In this document: piece by piece, positions 37,128 to 46,284 of the stretch
Layout of the letters: each line of letters opens with the position of its first letter
Position numbering within the stretch: position 1 is the stretch's first letter
Source of the DNA: Petrimonas sp. IBARAKI
GTDB taxonomy: Bacteria; Bacteroidota; Bacteroidia; Bacteroidales; Dysgonomonadaceae
Length of the DNA stretch: 64,000 bases
Assembly (NCBI GenBank): GCA_002356435.2
Contig: AP018040.2
Span: 1,302,001 to 1,366,000 of the forward strand
Reading direction: 5' to 3'
The notes under the pieces: model-generated
Told to the model about the DNA's origin: nothing
The model's input: the letters and a program-made list of their open reading frames with translations, nothing else
Databases searched by the model: none
Made by a program: the position numbers and the translations under genes

Positions 37128-37742
37128 CTAAATATGCGTTCCGATCCATACAAAGAGAAAAGAAATGATAAATCCGAGGAAAAACCCTCCGACAACCTGT
37201 CCGAAAGTATGTCTTCGTAATATTAATCTCGATACGCCAACCAATCCGGCTACTGCGAAAAGTGCCATGAACAGGTAAAAGGGATTGGATTTTTCAATGA
37301 AATAACTTACCGACATTACCCCCCCCAGCAAACCGCCGATACCGAACATATGAGCGCTAATTTTCCACCAAATGGTAATGAATATAGCGATGAGGATAAC
37401 CGCAATGGAAGAAGCAACAAGCATAAGAAACCATCCAGGCATTCCAATCCGGTAATAGTAAAATATCATAACGAGGTAAGAAACCAACACAATGGAATAG
37501 GGGATAAAACGTTCCTTTCGGATCTTGAGTGACAGGTCGGAAATTAATTTCAATTTGTATACCGCGTAGATAAGGATACCGGGAACCGCAAATGAAAAAA
37601 GAATCACAGGTGCCATTATTGTCCAAAACTGATTGGCAAACAATAATTTGAAATGCGTGTAAACAAAAAGCAGTAAAATACTGTATACAGGCATTAATAA
37701 CGGCTGGAAAACTGACGATATAATTCGGGCAAATTGATTCAT
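37128..37742 (-). CDS. PAP2-like integral membrane protein
   Basis: A 204-residue protein with about six hydrophobic segments. The RKERFIPY, KISAHMFGIGGLLG and RRHTFGQVVGG segments look like a reduced PAP2 phosphatase signature (Lys/Arg, His, and Arg-His). This suggests a lipid-phosphate phosphatase or a relative, but the motifs are weak. ATG 37742 is used, because the frame upstream offers only a TTG. It lies 29 bases after rpoN. Confidence 0.6.
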   Translation of the reverse strand: MNQFARIISSVFQPLLMPVYSILLLFVYTHFKLLFANQFWTIMAPVILFSFAVPGILIYAVYKLKLISDLSLKIRKERFIPYSIVLVSYLVMIFYYYRIGMPGWFLMLVASSIAVILIAIFITIWWKISAHMFGIGGLLGGVMSVSYFIEKSNPFYLFMALFAVAGLVGVSRLILRRHTFGQVVGGFFLGFIISFLFVWIGTHI

Positions 37743-37766
37743 TGCTGGGTTATGCTTTTGAAACGG

Positions 37767-37774
37767 CAAAGTTA
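37767..37774 (-). promoter_or_regulatory. -7 element for the PAP2-like gene
   Basis: Plus-strand CAAAGTTA reads TAACTTTG on the minus strand and matches TAnnTTTG, 24 bases before the ATG. It overlaps the first three bases of the gap after, and the stop of, rpoN. Confidence 0.4.
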
Positions 37775-39223
37775 AATTTTTTTTCTTAAACGTGCCACAG
37801 GAATATTCAACTGTTCGCGATATTTTGCGACTGTTCGACGGGCAATGATGTACCCTTTATTGTTCAACAGTGCGGTCAGCTGCTCGTCGGTAAGCGGTTT
37901 GGAGGGATTCTCGTTTTCAATGCACTCCTTCAGGAGAGATTTTACTTCGCGAGACGATATATCTTCTCCTGCTTCGTTTTGCATCGCTTCGGAAAAGAAA
38001 AACTTCAGTGGATAAACGCCGTTATTGGTTTGTACGTATTTACTGTTGCTTACCCGGGATATGGTGGATATGTCGAACCCTGTCTTTTGGGCAATGTCTT
38101 TAAGGATCATGGGTTTGAGCATTGTCTCGTCTTCTGTGACGAAAAAATCGTATTGAAAATTTACAATGGCCTCCATGGTTCTCTGCAGCGTGTTTTGCCG
38201 TTGTCGGACTGCATCGATAAACCATTTTGCCGAATCTACCTTTTGTTTCATAAACAAAACGGCTTGCTTGGCATCGTTGCTCATACTCTCTTTGTTTTGA
38301 GCGTATCCTTGCAGCATTTCGGAAAAGTCGCGGTTTATTTTTAACTCCGGGATATTTTTGTTGTTCAGGTACATGCTGATTTCACCGTTGTAAGACTCCA
38401 CGATAAAGTCAGGGGTAATGTTGCTCATGGCCACTTCTATTGAATCACCCAAAGCACTGCCGGGCTTGGGGTTGAGTGAAACTATCTCATGGATGGCATC
38501 GCGTAAGTCGTCTTGTGAAATATTTAGTTGACGCATGATTTTCTCGTAGTGTTTACGCGAAAACTCTTCGAAATAATTGGAAATAATTTCCAGCGCCAAC
38601 CTATTTCCCTTTGTAGGCTCGTTCCGTTGCAACTGAAGCCTGAGGCATTCCTGCAAATCACTTGCTCCAACACCTGCGGGGTCGAGATCCTGGATTATTT
38701 CCAGGATGGATTGTAAATTCGTTTCCGGAACATCCAGGTTTTGTTGAAACAACAGGTCATCGGATATGGCTTGCAGGCTTCGTTGCAGATACCCGTTCTC
38801 ATCAAGGTTACCGATAATGTACTCGGCAATTTTCTGATCCCGGGCATTCAGTTGGCGTAAACCAATCTGTTCCAGCAGAATTTCATTGAGGCTTTTATCA
38901 TCCGAGTAAGTTGCTTCGATAAAATCGGGTTCGCTTTTTCTGTGGGATTTGTTTAACTGGTAATCCGGGATATCTTCTTCGGAAAAATAATCACCCAACA
39001 CAATATCCTCTTCCGACAAGTTATCTTCACTTTCCGGAAACTCATCGGAACTTTCCGGATTAAGCTCTTCATTTCCTTCTTCCAACGCAGGATTATCTTC
39101 CAGCTCCTGCTTTATTTTGTCTTCCAGCTCTACAGAATTCAATTCAACCAGTTTTATCACCTGCATCTGTAGAGGCGATAACTTTTGAGTTTGTTTGAGT
39201 TCCTGTTGTTGCCTAAGTGCCAT
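37772..39223 (-). CDS. rpoN: RNA polymerase sigma-54 factor
   Basis: A 483-residue sigma-54. The Gln-rich activator-interacting region (LRQQQELKQTQKLSP) is at the N-terminus, followed by an acidic stretch, the core-binding middle, and the RpoN box ARRTVAKYRE near residues 459-468. This factor needs AAA+ activators with a GAFTGA loop. The NtrC-like protein at 59582 in this window lacks that loop, so it is unlikely to be its activator. A -7-like TATCTTTG lies upstream. Confidence 0.96.
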   Translation of the reverse strand: MALRQQQELKQTQKLSPLQMQVIKLVELNSVELEDKIKQELEDNPALEEGNEELNPESSDEFPESEDNLSEEDIVLGDYFSEEDIPDYQLNKSHRKSEPDFIEATYSDDKSLNEILLEQIGLRQLNARDQKIAEYIIGNLDENGYLQRSLQAISDDLLFQQNLDVPETNLQSILEIIQDLDPAGVGASDLQECLRLQLQRNEPTKGNRLALEIISNYFEEFSRKHYEKIMRQLNISQDDLRDAIHEIVSLNPKPGSALGDSIEVAMSNITPDFIVESYNGEISMYLNNKNIPELKINRDFSEMLQGYAQNKESMSNDAKQAVLFMKQKVDSAKWFIDAVRQRQNTLQRTMEAIVNFQYDFFVTEDETMLKPMILKDIAQKTGFDISTISRVSNSKYVQTNNGVYPLKFFFSEAMQNEAGEDISSREVKSLLKECIENENPSKPLTDEQLTALLNNKGYIIARRTVAKYREQLNIPVARLRKKI

Positions 39224-39252
39224 AAATGACTTCTAATCCTATTTTGAGAAAA

Positions 39253-39260
39253 CAAAGATA
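39253..39260 (-). promoter_or_regulatory. -7 element for rpoN
   Basis: Plus-strand CAAAGATA reads TATCTTTG on the minus strand, 30 bases upstream of the rpoN ATG. Confidence 0.55.
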
Positions 39261-39341
39261 GCTAAATAACCTTTTTTGTTATTCAACTTAACTATTTTTT
39301 TGTCAATACCGTTGAGAGGAATCGGCCTGCCAAGCGTAGAA

Positions 39342-39659
39342 CTAACAATCGTCATCGTCATATCCTGCTTTACAGGTAAGCGGAGCGAGTGCGTAAGCGT
39401 CGTACTCATCATAGGCCGGACCGGGTTTACCGTTGTAAACAATGATCCGGTCGGTCCTCACCTCATCACCGTTTTCGAAAACCATAAATTGTCCCGATTC
39501 TTGTTTACTAACGATTGCTGTTACTTTTCCGTTCGATTCTTTCAGATGCGGAAACTGATTCGCTTCAAAATAGATCACCTTGACCGAACCTTTTTTGATT
39601 TCTTGTTGAAACAGATCAAAAAAATCGGGATCAATGGGGGTGTATGCAGACAGTTTCAT
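39342..39659 (-). CDS. Hypothetical protein, 105 aa
   Basis: I do not recognise this gene. It encodes a 105-residue soluble protein without a signal or membrane segment. It is rich in aromatic and acidic residues and ends in an acidic patch (DDDDC) preceded by TCKAGY. Codon use resembles its neighbours and the frame is long for chance, so it is likely real. No operon partner is evident: rpoN lies 118 bases downstream on the same strand. Confidence 0.6.
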   Translation of the reverse strand: MKLSAYTPIDPDFFDLFQQEIKKGSVKVIYFEANQFPHLKESNGKVTAIVSKQESGQFMVFENGDEVRTDRIIVYNGKPGPAYDEYDAYALAPLTCKAGYDDDDC

Positions 39660-39773
39660 TTCTTTATTCTCCTTTCATGGATTAAACAGTGCAATATGGG
39701 TTTGAGTTCATTCAGTTCTTTATGTATGCTTTATATATTTTTATTTTAAGAGTTTTCTTGTGCGAAAAATTTA

Positions 39774-39781
39774 TATCTTTG
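39774..39781 (+). promoter_or_regulatory. -7 element for the small secreted protein
   Basis: TATCTTTG matches TAnnTTTG, 43 bases before the ATG at 39824. Confidence 0.5.
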
Positions 39782-39823
39782 GTCATATAAATTCAAAAAT
39801 CTTTCTTTCAAAAATCAATAGTT

Positions 39824-40219
39824 ATGAGAAGATTATTTATCGTTTTGGGGTTGTTTTTGGCAACAGGAGTCTTTTTTATTGTAAATGCACAAAGTAATAA
39901 AATCGTACTGGGAGAGTGGAAGTACAGTGTGCCGGAAGCACCTTTCGGATACGAAAAAGGGGTGATTTTCCTTGAAGAAAAGGATAAGTCATTATCGGGC
40001 AATCTCGTTTTCGATTCAGGTCTTAAGGTGAAGTTATCCGATGTTTTTCTCAAATCCGACACATTAAAATTGGGTGTTTATGTTGAATCGGAGTATGTTA
40101 CTGTAGTTTCGAAGGTCAAAGGCAATGAAATGGAGGGTAAGGTAGATACTTCCATGGGGGTTATGAGGCTGAAAGCCGAGAAAATTGTACCGCAGACCAA
40201 AAAGAAACAGGGAAGTTAA
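39824..40219 (+). CDS. Small secreted hypothetical protein
   Basis: A 131-residue protein with a clear signal peptide ([20 protein letters not shown]) and a likely cut after NAQ. The mature part is beta-rich, with [15 protein letters not shown] and a late GVMRLKAEK. It resembles small Bacteroidota secreted proteins of unknown function. It is monocistronic and ends 4 bases into the miaA stop region (convergent overlap 40216-40219). Confidence 0.72.
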   Translation: MRRLFIVLGLFLATGVFFIVNAQSNKIVLGEWKYSVPEAPFGYEKGVIFLEEKDKSLSGNLVFDSGLKVKLSDVFLKSDTLKLGVYVESEYVTVVSKVKGNEMEGKVDTSMGVMRLKAEKIVPQTKKKQGS

Positions 40220-41151
40220 CCGTCGGTTTTTTTCCCCATCCGATTGCATTGGGAAATCAGGTGAATGCTTTTTTCTACTGCATCCAATTTATTATTGGAA
40301 AGGTCGATCCAGTTAATCTCCTTGTCCCTTTTGAACCACGTCATTTGTTTGCGGGCATAGTTTCGAGAATGTTGTTTTATTTTCCCGATGGCAAAATCAA
40401 GGGTGCAATTCCCGTCGAAATAATCGAAAAGTTCTTTGTAACCCACGGTATTTAAAGAATTCAGGTGTCGTTTCGGATAAAGTTCCCAGGCTTCTTTCAC
40501 TAAGCCGTCCTCAATCATTTGGTCAACGCGACGGTTGATACGTTCATATAATTCTTCCCGCGGGCGCATAAATCCGATTTTTACAATGTTAAAATTCCTT
40601 TCTTTTCTCGGATTCGTTCGCAGTGATGAATATGGCCTTCCTGCCATAAGGCATACTTCGAGCGCATGAATTACCCGCTTGGGATTTTTCAAGTCGACCT
40701 GGTTGTAAAAAACCGGATCCAAGATTTTCAGGCGGGAACGAATAGCATCCAACCCTTCTTTCAGGTAAAGGTCATGAATTTCTTTTCGTAATTTTTCGTC
40801 GATGGTCGGGATTTCGTCAATCCCTTGACAAACAGCATCGATGTACATCATTGAGCCACCAGACATCACCACAAACGAATGGGTTTGCAGAAGGTTTTCG
40901 ATAAGCGGAACAGCATCTTCCTCAAACTGGCTGGCACTGTAATAATCTTCAGGTTCAAGAGTTCCTACAAAGTAGTGGGGAATACGTCCTAGTTGATCGT
41001 TGGTAGGCGCCGCCGTACCGATGACCATTTGTTTGTATATTTGCCTGGAATCTGAGGATATTACGGGGCTATTCAACCGTTCAGCTATCTGAAGGCTTAC
41101 TTCAGTTTTGCCCACGCCTGTAGGTCCCAGAAGCACGAGCAAAGTGTTCAT
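40216..41151 (-). CDS. miaA: tRNA dimethylallyltransferase
   Basis: A 311-residue enzyme that adds a dimethylallyl group to A37 of tRNAs reading UNN codons. The P-loop GPTGVGKT is at residues 9-16, with SSDSRQIYK and GGSMMYIDA following, and [11 protein letters not shown] near the C-terminus. Full length for the family. The neighbouring gene upstream is a pRiA4b ORF-3-like protein. Confidence 0.95.
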   Translation of the reverse strand: MNTLLVLLGPTGVGKTEVSLQIAERLNSPVISSDSRQIYKQMVIGTAAPTNDQLGRIPHYFVGTLEPEDYYSASQFEEDAVPLIENLLQTHSFVVMSGGSMMYIDAVCQGIDEIPTIDEKLRKEIHDLYLKEGLDAIRSRLKILDPVFYNQVDLKNPKRVIHALEVCLMAGRPYSSLRTNPRKERNFNIVKIGFMRPREELYERINRRVDQMIEDGLVKEAWELYPKRHLNSLNTVGYKELFDYFDGNCTLDFAIGKIKQHSRNYARKQMTWFKRDKEINWIDLSNNKLDAVEKSIHLISQCNRMGKKTDG

Positions 41152-41208
41152 AAAACAGGTAGTTTGTTGCGGTTCAGGAAGATGATTATTTCGTCAAAAC
41201 AAGTGAAG

Positions 41209-41766
41209 TCAATAGAGGTCGCTTTCTTCTGCTGATATCTCAATATCGTCTAACCCGTCGAAGCCCTCTTTGTCGAGTTCGTTCAAATCGAAACTTTCAT
41301 CTCCGAAAAAGGACTCATCTACGTCCAGCGATGCCGAGGTGCTTGCGATCTCATCGAAATTAAGGAATTGTTTGGGCGCTTCTCCTACGGAGAGTGTACA
41401 TATCGGTTTTTTCAAGCTTTTACCGGTAATAATCTCAGAGAGCTCAATAAACAATGCTCTCTCGGTAAGGTAGTCAAATACGAAAAGCAATTTTTGTTTT
41501 TCATCTTCCAAGTAGTCGTTCAGCACGCATTCAGCCATCGTATAAGGGTCTTCATCGGAATAAGTGTCCATTTCCACAAGAGTGATTTCCTGCTCTTTAC
41601 GCCAGTTGTCGTCACAAAGAAAGAAAGAAGCCATCTCGCTTTCATTGAAACCGGTGCAGTCGACAATCGCTTTGAATAAATCCAAGAAAGTATTGTCGGC
41701 ATCTATTTTTATTTCTCTTTTGAAGTTTTCTACTTCATCCGATATAATTGCGAATCTGAAAATCAT
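41209..41766 (-). CDS. pRiA4b ORF-3-like protein
   Basis: A 185-residue protein starting at ATG 41766, which gives MIFRFAIISDE, the usual start of this group. The first half (FKREIKIDADNTFLDL, then FFLCDDNWRKEQEI) matches the plasmid pRiA4b ORF-3/IS1096 passenger-like fold. The second half is a strongly acidic tail. Despite the family name, nothing here suggests a mobile element. Function is unknown. Confidence 0.7.
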   Translation of the reverse strand: MIFRFAIISDEVENFKREIKIDADNTFLDLFKAIVDCTGFNESEMASFFLCDDNWRKEQEITLVEMDTYSDEDPYTMAECVLNDYLEDEKQKLLFVFDYLTERALFIELSEIITGKSLKKPICTLSVGEAPKQFLNFDEIASTSASLDVDESFFGDESFDLNELDKEGFDGLDDIEISAEESDLY

Positions 41767-41889
41767 AAAAAAGCGTTTTAATACTCGTTTATTTGATTTC
41801 AAAGGTAATAAAAACTTTTTTAAATAAAAGATGATTTATCTACAAAAACTTGTGTTGAAAACATCTCCGATAATTTTATGACAAAGCTG

Positions 41890-41920
41890 TTGGAATATTT
41901 GAAAATTTGTAGTACTTTTG
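41890..41920 (+). promoter_or_regulatory. Promoter of the tRNA-Asn pair
   Basis: TTG at 41890-41892 and TACTTTTG at 41913-41920 with 20 bases between them match the Bacteroidota -33/-7 pattern, about 30 bases before the first tRNA. Confidence 0.7.
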
Positions 41921-41949
41921 CATCACTTTTCTGAAAAGAAATATAAAAT

Positions 41950-42023
41950 TCTTCAGTAGCTCAGTCGGTTAGAGCATCTGACTGTTAATCAGAGGGTCGC
42001 TGGTTCAAGTCCAGCCTGAAGAG
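41950..42023 (+). tRNA. tRNA-Asn (anticodon GTT), copy 1
   Basis: A 74-base cloverleaf: acceptor TCTTCAG with CTGAAGA, D stem GCTC/GAGC, anticodon stem TCTGA/TCAGA with loop CTGTTAA (anticodon GTT at 41984-41986), T stem GCTGG/CCAGC with loop TTCAAGT, discriminator G. CCA is not encoded and must be added after transcription. Confidence 0.97.
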
Positions 42024-42056
42024 CGAAAAATAACGTTAGAAAAAGAGAAGTGAAAT

Positions 42057-42130
42057 TCTTCAGTAGCTCAGTCGGTTAGAGCATCTGACTGTTAATCAGA
42101 GGGTCGCTGGTTCAAGTCCAGCCTGAAGAG
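42057..42130 (+). tRNA. tRNA-Asn (anticodon GTT), copy 2
   Basis: Identical in all 74 positions to the first copy, 107 bases downstream. The flanks just outside (AAAT before, CGAAAA after) also match, which marks a local tandem duplication. Both copies are probably on one transcript ended by the hairpin at 42139. Confidence 0.97.
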
Positions 42131-42138
42131 CGAAAAGA

Positions 42139-42170
42139 GAGTGGGTAGTAATGCTCACTCCTTTTTCTTT
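42139..42170 (+). terminator. Terminator after the tRNA-Asn pair
   Basis: GAGTGGGT (42139-42146) can pair with GCTCACTC (42153-42160) using two G-T wobbles, followed by CTTTTTCTTTT. Confidence 0.7.
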
Positions 42171-42247
42171 TAGCGTGTATGATATTTTCAGAATGTCCCT
42201 CGTAAACAATTTTGCGCAACGCTCGTTTAATGAAAAACAATCCGATC

Positions 42248-43201
42248 ATGAAGAAAATTCTTATAACAACTGCCCTGCACAGAGAATCTTTAGCAGAACT
42301 TTTTGAGAAGTTTGAAGTTTTTATGCCACAGGATAAAGACATGAAACGCGACCAGGTACTGGAAATGATTTCTGATTATGAGGTTGTAATACCTAACTTC
42401 AGTTTTTTTACCGATAAGGAAATAATGGACAGGGGAGTGAGGTTGGAGGTGATTGCTAACTACGGTGTCGGTTACAATAATATTGATGTGGAATACGCAA
42501 CCCAGAAAGGAATTGTGGTAACCAACATTCCCAAAACGACGTGCGAACCTACGGCTGAATTGGCATTTGCCTTGTTGCTTGCCGCAGGAAGGCGAATTGG
42601 GTATTATGACCGGAAGCTACGCGAACACCGGGCGGTTGACTGGGGTGTGTACGGAGATGCCGGATTGCCTATTTTTGGAAAAACCTTGGGTATAATCGGA
42701 ATGGGAAGAATCGGACAAGCCCTGGCGCGACGTGCAGTAGCTTCAGGGATGAATATAATCTATCATAACCGGAACCGGTTAAGTCCGGAAATTGAAGAAC
42801 GTTATGGTGCTTCATACGTCTCTTTTGATGAGTTACTGCGAATGGCAGATTTTATTTCACTGAATGCACCTTCCACTTCTCAAACCTTAAAGTTGATCGG
42901 AGAAAAAGAGTTTTCCGTAATGAAACCTACAGCGGTATTTATTAATACAGCCCGAGGAAATATGGTCGATGAAAAAGCATTGGCTCAAGCGCTGAAAGAA
43001 AAAAAAATATGGGCTGCCGGGCTTGATGTATATGAAAATGAACCAAAAATCTCTTCCGAGTTACTGGTGTTGGATAATGTGGTACTTTCGCCTCATGCCG
43101 GAACCAGAACCATTGAAGACCGTCATCGGATGGCGGAGGAAATGGTGCATAATATTATTGGTTTTTACGAAGGCAAATATGAGGTGTCCCGGGTAAATTG
43201 A
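42248..43201 (+). CDS. D-isomer-specific 2-hydroxyacid dehydrogenase
   Basis: A 317-residue NAD-dependent dehydrogenase that reduces a 2-oxoacid to the D-hydroxyacid or the reverse. GMGRIGQALARR is the NAD motif; Arg in NTARGNMVDE, Glu in DVYENEP and His in SPHAGT form the catalytic set. The overall pattern fits glyoxylate/hydroxypyruvate reductase-like enzymes, but the substrate is not fixed. ATG 42248 gives the normal N-terminus (MKKILITT); upstream in-frame starts lie in the leader. Confidence 0.88.
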   Translation: MKKILITTALHRESLAELFEKFEVFMPQDKDMKRDQVLEMISDYEVVIPNFSFFTDKEIMDRGVRLEVIANYGVGYNNIDVEYATQKGIVVTNIPKTTCEPTAELAFALLLAAGRRIGYYDRKLREHRAVDWGVYGDAGLPIFGKTLGIIGMGRIGQALARRAVASGMNIIYHNRNRLSPEIEERYGASYVSFDELLRMADFISLNAPSTSQTLKLIGEKEFSVMKPTAVFINTARGNMVDEKALAQALKEKKIWAAGLDVYENEPKISSELLVLDNVVLSPHAGTRTIEDRHRMAEEMVHNIIGFYEGKYEVSRVN

Positions 43202-43249
43202 TGGACGTAGAGTTTTGAACACAATACCCTACGCTAAATTCTAATTAGC

Positions 43250-43960
43250 ATGACAGCAGAAAGTGTAAAACAACAGGTGTTCTCTTTTGGAAATCCCCAA
43301 AAAGCAGAACATTCCAAGTATTTTTTCAAGACCGGAAAAGGTCAGTACGGTGAAGGCGACCGGTTTATAGGAAGTACTGTCCCCGAAACGAGAAAGGTGG
43401 CTAAAGCTAACAAAAACCTTTCGTTTGACGAACTCGGGAAACTGTTGAATGACGAGTATCACGAATGTCGTTTTTGCGCTTTGGTCATTCTGTCTGAGCA
43501 ATTTGAAAAAGCCTGCGACACGGGGCGTAAAGAAATTTTTGAATTTTACCTTGCCCATACTCACGGTATCAATAATTGGGACCTGGTGGACGTGTCGGCT
43601 TACCATATTGTAGGGGAGTGGCTTCTGGACAAAGACAGGTCGGTCCTGTATCAACTGGCCAGCAGTGAAAACCTCTGGGAACAACGGATAGCCATTATTT
43701 CCACATTGGCCTTTATCCGAAAAAAAGATTTTACAGATACGTTGAAACTTGCTGAAAAGTTTCTTACCCATCGTCACGATTTAATGCACAAAGCCTGTGG
43801 CTGGATGTTGCGTGAAGCCGGTAAACGCGATGAAAAAACATTAACCTGTTTTCTGGACGCACATTATACGGAAATGCCCCGGACAATGCTGCGATACGCC
43901 ATCGAGAAGTTAACGCCGGAGCAGAAAAAAAAGTACATGATGAAAGAAGTCCAGAATTAG
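43250..43960 (+). CDS. AlkD-like DNA alkylation repair protein
   Basis: A 236-residue HEAT-repeat DNA glycosylase relative, which removes alkylated purines. NNWDLVDVSAYHIVG carries the conserved Trp and catalytic Asp, and HKACGWMLREAGKRD the second conserved Trp and Arg. Length is right for the family. It follows the dehydrogenase by 48 bases and precedes the M16 peptidase by 15. Confidence 0.9.
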   Translation: MTAESVKQQVFSFGNPQKAEHSKYFFKTGKGQYGEGDRFIGSTVPETRKVAKANKNLSFDELGKLLNDEYHECRFCALVILSEQFEKACDTGRKEIFEFYLAHTHGINNWDLVDVSAYHIVGEWLLDKDRSVLYQLASSENLWEQRIAIISTLAFIRKKDFTDTLKLAEKFLTHRHDLMHKACGWMLREAGKRDEKTLTCFLDAHYTEMPRTMLRYAIEKLTPEQKKKYMMKEVQN

Positions 43961-43975
43961 CACCCATTATCGAAC

Positions 43976-45196
43976 ATGTTTCAAACCCATCACTTAACCA
44001 ACGGCTTACGCATTATTCATCACCCTTTCCCCTCGGAAATATCCTACTGTGGAATAGCCATTAATACGGGTTCCCGTGACGAATTTCCGGACGAACAGGG
44101 GATGGCACATTTTGTGGAGCATATGTTGTTTAAAGGAACTGAAAAGCGCCAGGCACATCATGTCATTAACCGCATGGAGAACGTGGGCGGCGAACTTAAC
44201 GCTTATACCACAAAGGAAGAAACGTTTATTTACGCTACGTTTTTATCCGAATATTTTGAGAGAGCAGTGGAGTTGTTAAGCGATATGGTTTTTCATTCCA
44301 CTTTTCCCGAACATCAGATAGAAAAAGAAAGAGACGTTATTTTAGATGAAATGAATAGTTATGCCGACTCACCGTCTGAGTTGATATTTGATGATTTTGA
44401 AAATCTCTTGTTTCCTAATCACGAGATAGGGCATTACATACTGGGAACATCTGAGTCGTTACTTGCTTTGGATAAGAAAAAAGTGGACGATTTTGTAAAC
44501 AGGCAGTACTCCCCTGCGAATATGGTTTTGTTTTCATTCGGAAAAACTCCTTTTTCCAAAGTGGTACGCTTGACTGAACAATACTTCGGTTTCCCCGATA
44601 CCCGGTATTTATTATCCAAAAAGCGCGAACGTCCCCTGAGCGAAACAGCAAAAAAGAGCCGGATTGGAAAAGGTACCGCCCAAACGCATGTTATCCTCGG
44701 AGCCCGCACTTTTGATATGTTTCAACCGGACAGGTACGCTCTTTATTTGTTGAATCATATTGTTGCCGGGGGAGCTACCAACAGCCGGCTTAACAATTCG
44801 TTGCGTGAAAAAAACGGATTGGTCTATAACGTGGAATCGAACGTAACGTTGTACACCGATACGGGGCTGTTTTCCGTCTATTTTGCCTGCGATAAAAGAC
44901 AAGTGGAACGGTGTTTAAAGCTTATCAATAAAGAGTTAAGAAGGATTATAGAGATTCCTTTGTCCTCAGGTCAACTGGCAACTGCAAAAAGACAATATAA
45001 AGGACAGCTGGGCATCGCTTCTGAAAACAATGAAAGTATCTCCCTGAGAATGGCTAAAAGCTATCTTCATTTTAATCATTACCTTCCTTTGGAAGAGGTT
45101 TTTTCCCAAATAGATGCCATAAGTGCAGTGCAACTGCAGGAATTGGCAGAGAAATTGTTCTTCCCGGAACAACTGTATCAGTTGAAATACGTGTGA
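43976..45196 (+). CDS. M16-family zinc metallopeptidase
   Basis: A 406-residue peptidase with the inverted zinc motif HFVEH (HxxEH) in HFVEHMLFKGT and the distal Glu region DEMNSYADSP, so the catalytic half is complete. No signal peptide is seen. It resembles processing-peptidase-like PqqL/YmxG proteins found next to small housekeeping genes. Confidence 0.92.
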   Translation: MFQTHHLTNGLRIIHHPFPSEISYCGIAINTGSRDEFPDEQGMAHFVEHMLFKGTEKRQAHHVINRMENVGGELNAYTTKEETFIYATFLSEYFERAVELLSDMVFHSTFPEHQIEKERDVILDEMNSYADSPSELIFDDFENLLFPNHEIGHYILGTSESLLALDKKKVDDFVNRQYSPANMVLFSFGKTPFSKVVRLTEQYFGFPDTRYLLSKKRERPLSETAKKSRIGKGTAQTHVILGARTFDMFQPDRYALYLLNHIVAGGATNSRLNNSLREKNGLVYNVESNVTLYTDTGLFSVYFACDKRQVERCLKLINKELRRIIEIPLSSGQLATAKRQYKGQLGIASENNESISLRMAKSYLHFNHYLPLEEVFSQIDAISAVQLQELAEKLFFPEQLYQLKYV

Positions 45197-45248
45197 TTTA
45201 AGTAGTCTTTATCCCTAACAAACATCAAAAAAGCATCAATAGGCAGAA

Positions 45249-45363
45249 TTTTTGTTAAAAACCTGTTGAGAAATTCCACACAGTTCCCATTCTCATTTTG
45301 TGGCTGTTTTAATCTGGATTACATTTGATGCATGCTTTTTGTTAAGCATCCGTTGAAAAATTC
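45249..45363 (+). repeat. Imperfect 28-base direct repeat upstream of the porin pair
   Basis: Two 28-base units, 45249-45276 and 45336-45363, both start TTTTTGTTAA and share GTTGA and AAATTC further on; I count 23 of 28 positions identical. They lie in the 270-base gap between the M16 gene and the first barrel gene. This may be a binding site pair or a chance AT-rich match. I see no gene in the gap. Confidence 0.4.
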
Positions 45364-45466
45364 AAAACCGAACAAAAAAAACAAAACGGTTGTTTATTAA
45401 GCGTATCAGAAGTGTAATGAACATTGTTTTTGAACAGGCTATATTTATTAATTAAACAATTAAATT

Positions 45467-46093
45467 ATGAAAAAATTAAGATTATCGTTAGTGGTTGCCA
45501 TGCTGGCTATAGTAACGGCAGCAAGTGCACAATTGAATCTGGGGATTAAAGGCGGCGTTAATATGTCGAATTTTTACGGTGATGAATTGACCGACAAAAA
45601 TATGAAAATTGGTTTTCATGTCGGTCTAGCTGCAGATTATGACTTTGCCCCGAGCATGGCTATTCAAACCGGATTATTTTTCACGACGAAAGGGGCTAAA
45701 TACAGTGGCTCTCTGGGAACCGTTTCAGGAGACATTACTGTAAATCCGATGTACTTACAACTCCCCGTTCACTTCGCTTATAAACAGGAGGTGACTCCGG
45801 GTACCCGTATTGTATTTCACGCAGGTCCTTATGTCGCATACGGGGTTGGGGGAAAATCGAAACTTAAAGTATCGTCCGGTAGTAGTTCAACAGAAAGTGA
45901 GGGCGTTAATGTTTTTGGAGAAAACAAAATGCTTAAACCGTTTGATGCCGGTTTAGGACTTGGCGTTGGTGCAGAATTCAGTCGCTTTCTGGTTGATGTC
46001 GGATGGGATATGGGTCTGGTTAATATATCCAATTCAAGTAGTGGAAACGTAAAAAATCAAAACGCCTACCTCTCCGTAGGTTACAAATTCTAA
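45467..46093 (+). CDS. Outer-membrane beta-barrel protein, copy A
   Basis: A 208-residue protein with a signal peptide ending ASAQ. LNLGIKGGVNMSNFYG begins a barrel of alternating hydrophobic residues and it ends in VGYKF, the terminal Phe of outer-membrane proteins. It belongs to the small porin-like (PorT/OmpX-like) group of Bacteroidota. A close paralogue follows on the same strand. An intrinsic terminator after it suggests separate transcription. Confidence 0.88.
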   Translation: MKKLRLSLVVAMLAIVTAASAQLNLGIKGGVNMSNFYGDELTDKNMKIGFHVGLAADYDFAPSMAIQTGLFFTTKGAKYSGSLGTVSGDITVNPMYLQLPVHFAYKQEVTPGTRIVFHAGPYVAYGVGGKSKLKVSSGSSSTESEGVNVFGENKMLKPFDAGLGLGVGAEFSRFLVDVGWDMGLVNISNSSSGNVKNQNAYLSVGYKF

Positions 46094-46117
46094 TTTTTCA
46101 GAATTATAAACGTTGGA

Positions 46118-46146
46118 AACACCGCTTTTTGGGCGGTGTTTTTTTA
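46118..46146 (+). terminator. Terminator after barrel gene A
   Basis: AACACCGC (46118-46125) and GCGGTGTT (46133-46140) form a perfect 8-bp stem followed by TTTTTT. Confidence 0.85.
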
Positions 46147-46284
46147 TTGTAAGCAGTAATCTTTTGTGAATTTTTTCAACCGATAGTGAGGGTTTTTTGT
46201 TTCCCTGCGTCTTATTATCGGAAGTGAGAAACAACATCACTTCGTTGAATTTTTAAACAAACTAACTATTAATTTAAAAAAGTT

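Noticed and set aside
41209-41766. Mobile-element gene, because the family is also named after plasmid pRiA4b and IS1096 passengers
   Set aside because: No transposase, inverted repeats or target duplications flank it, and the family is common on ordinary chromosomes.
45249-45363. CRISPR array or ordered repeat array
   Set aside because: There are only two imperfect units, with no regular spacer series or cas genes.
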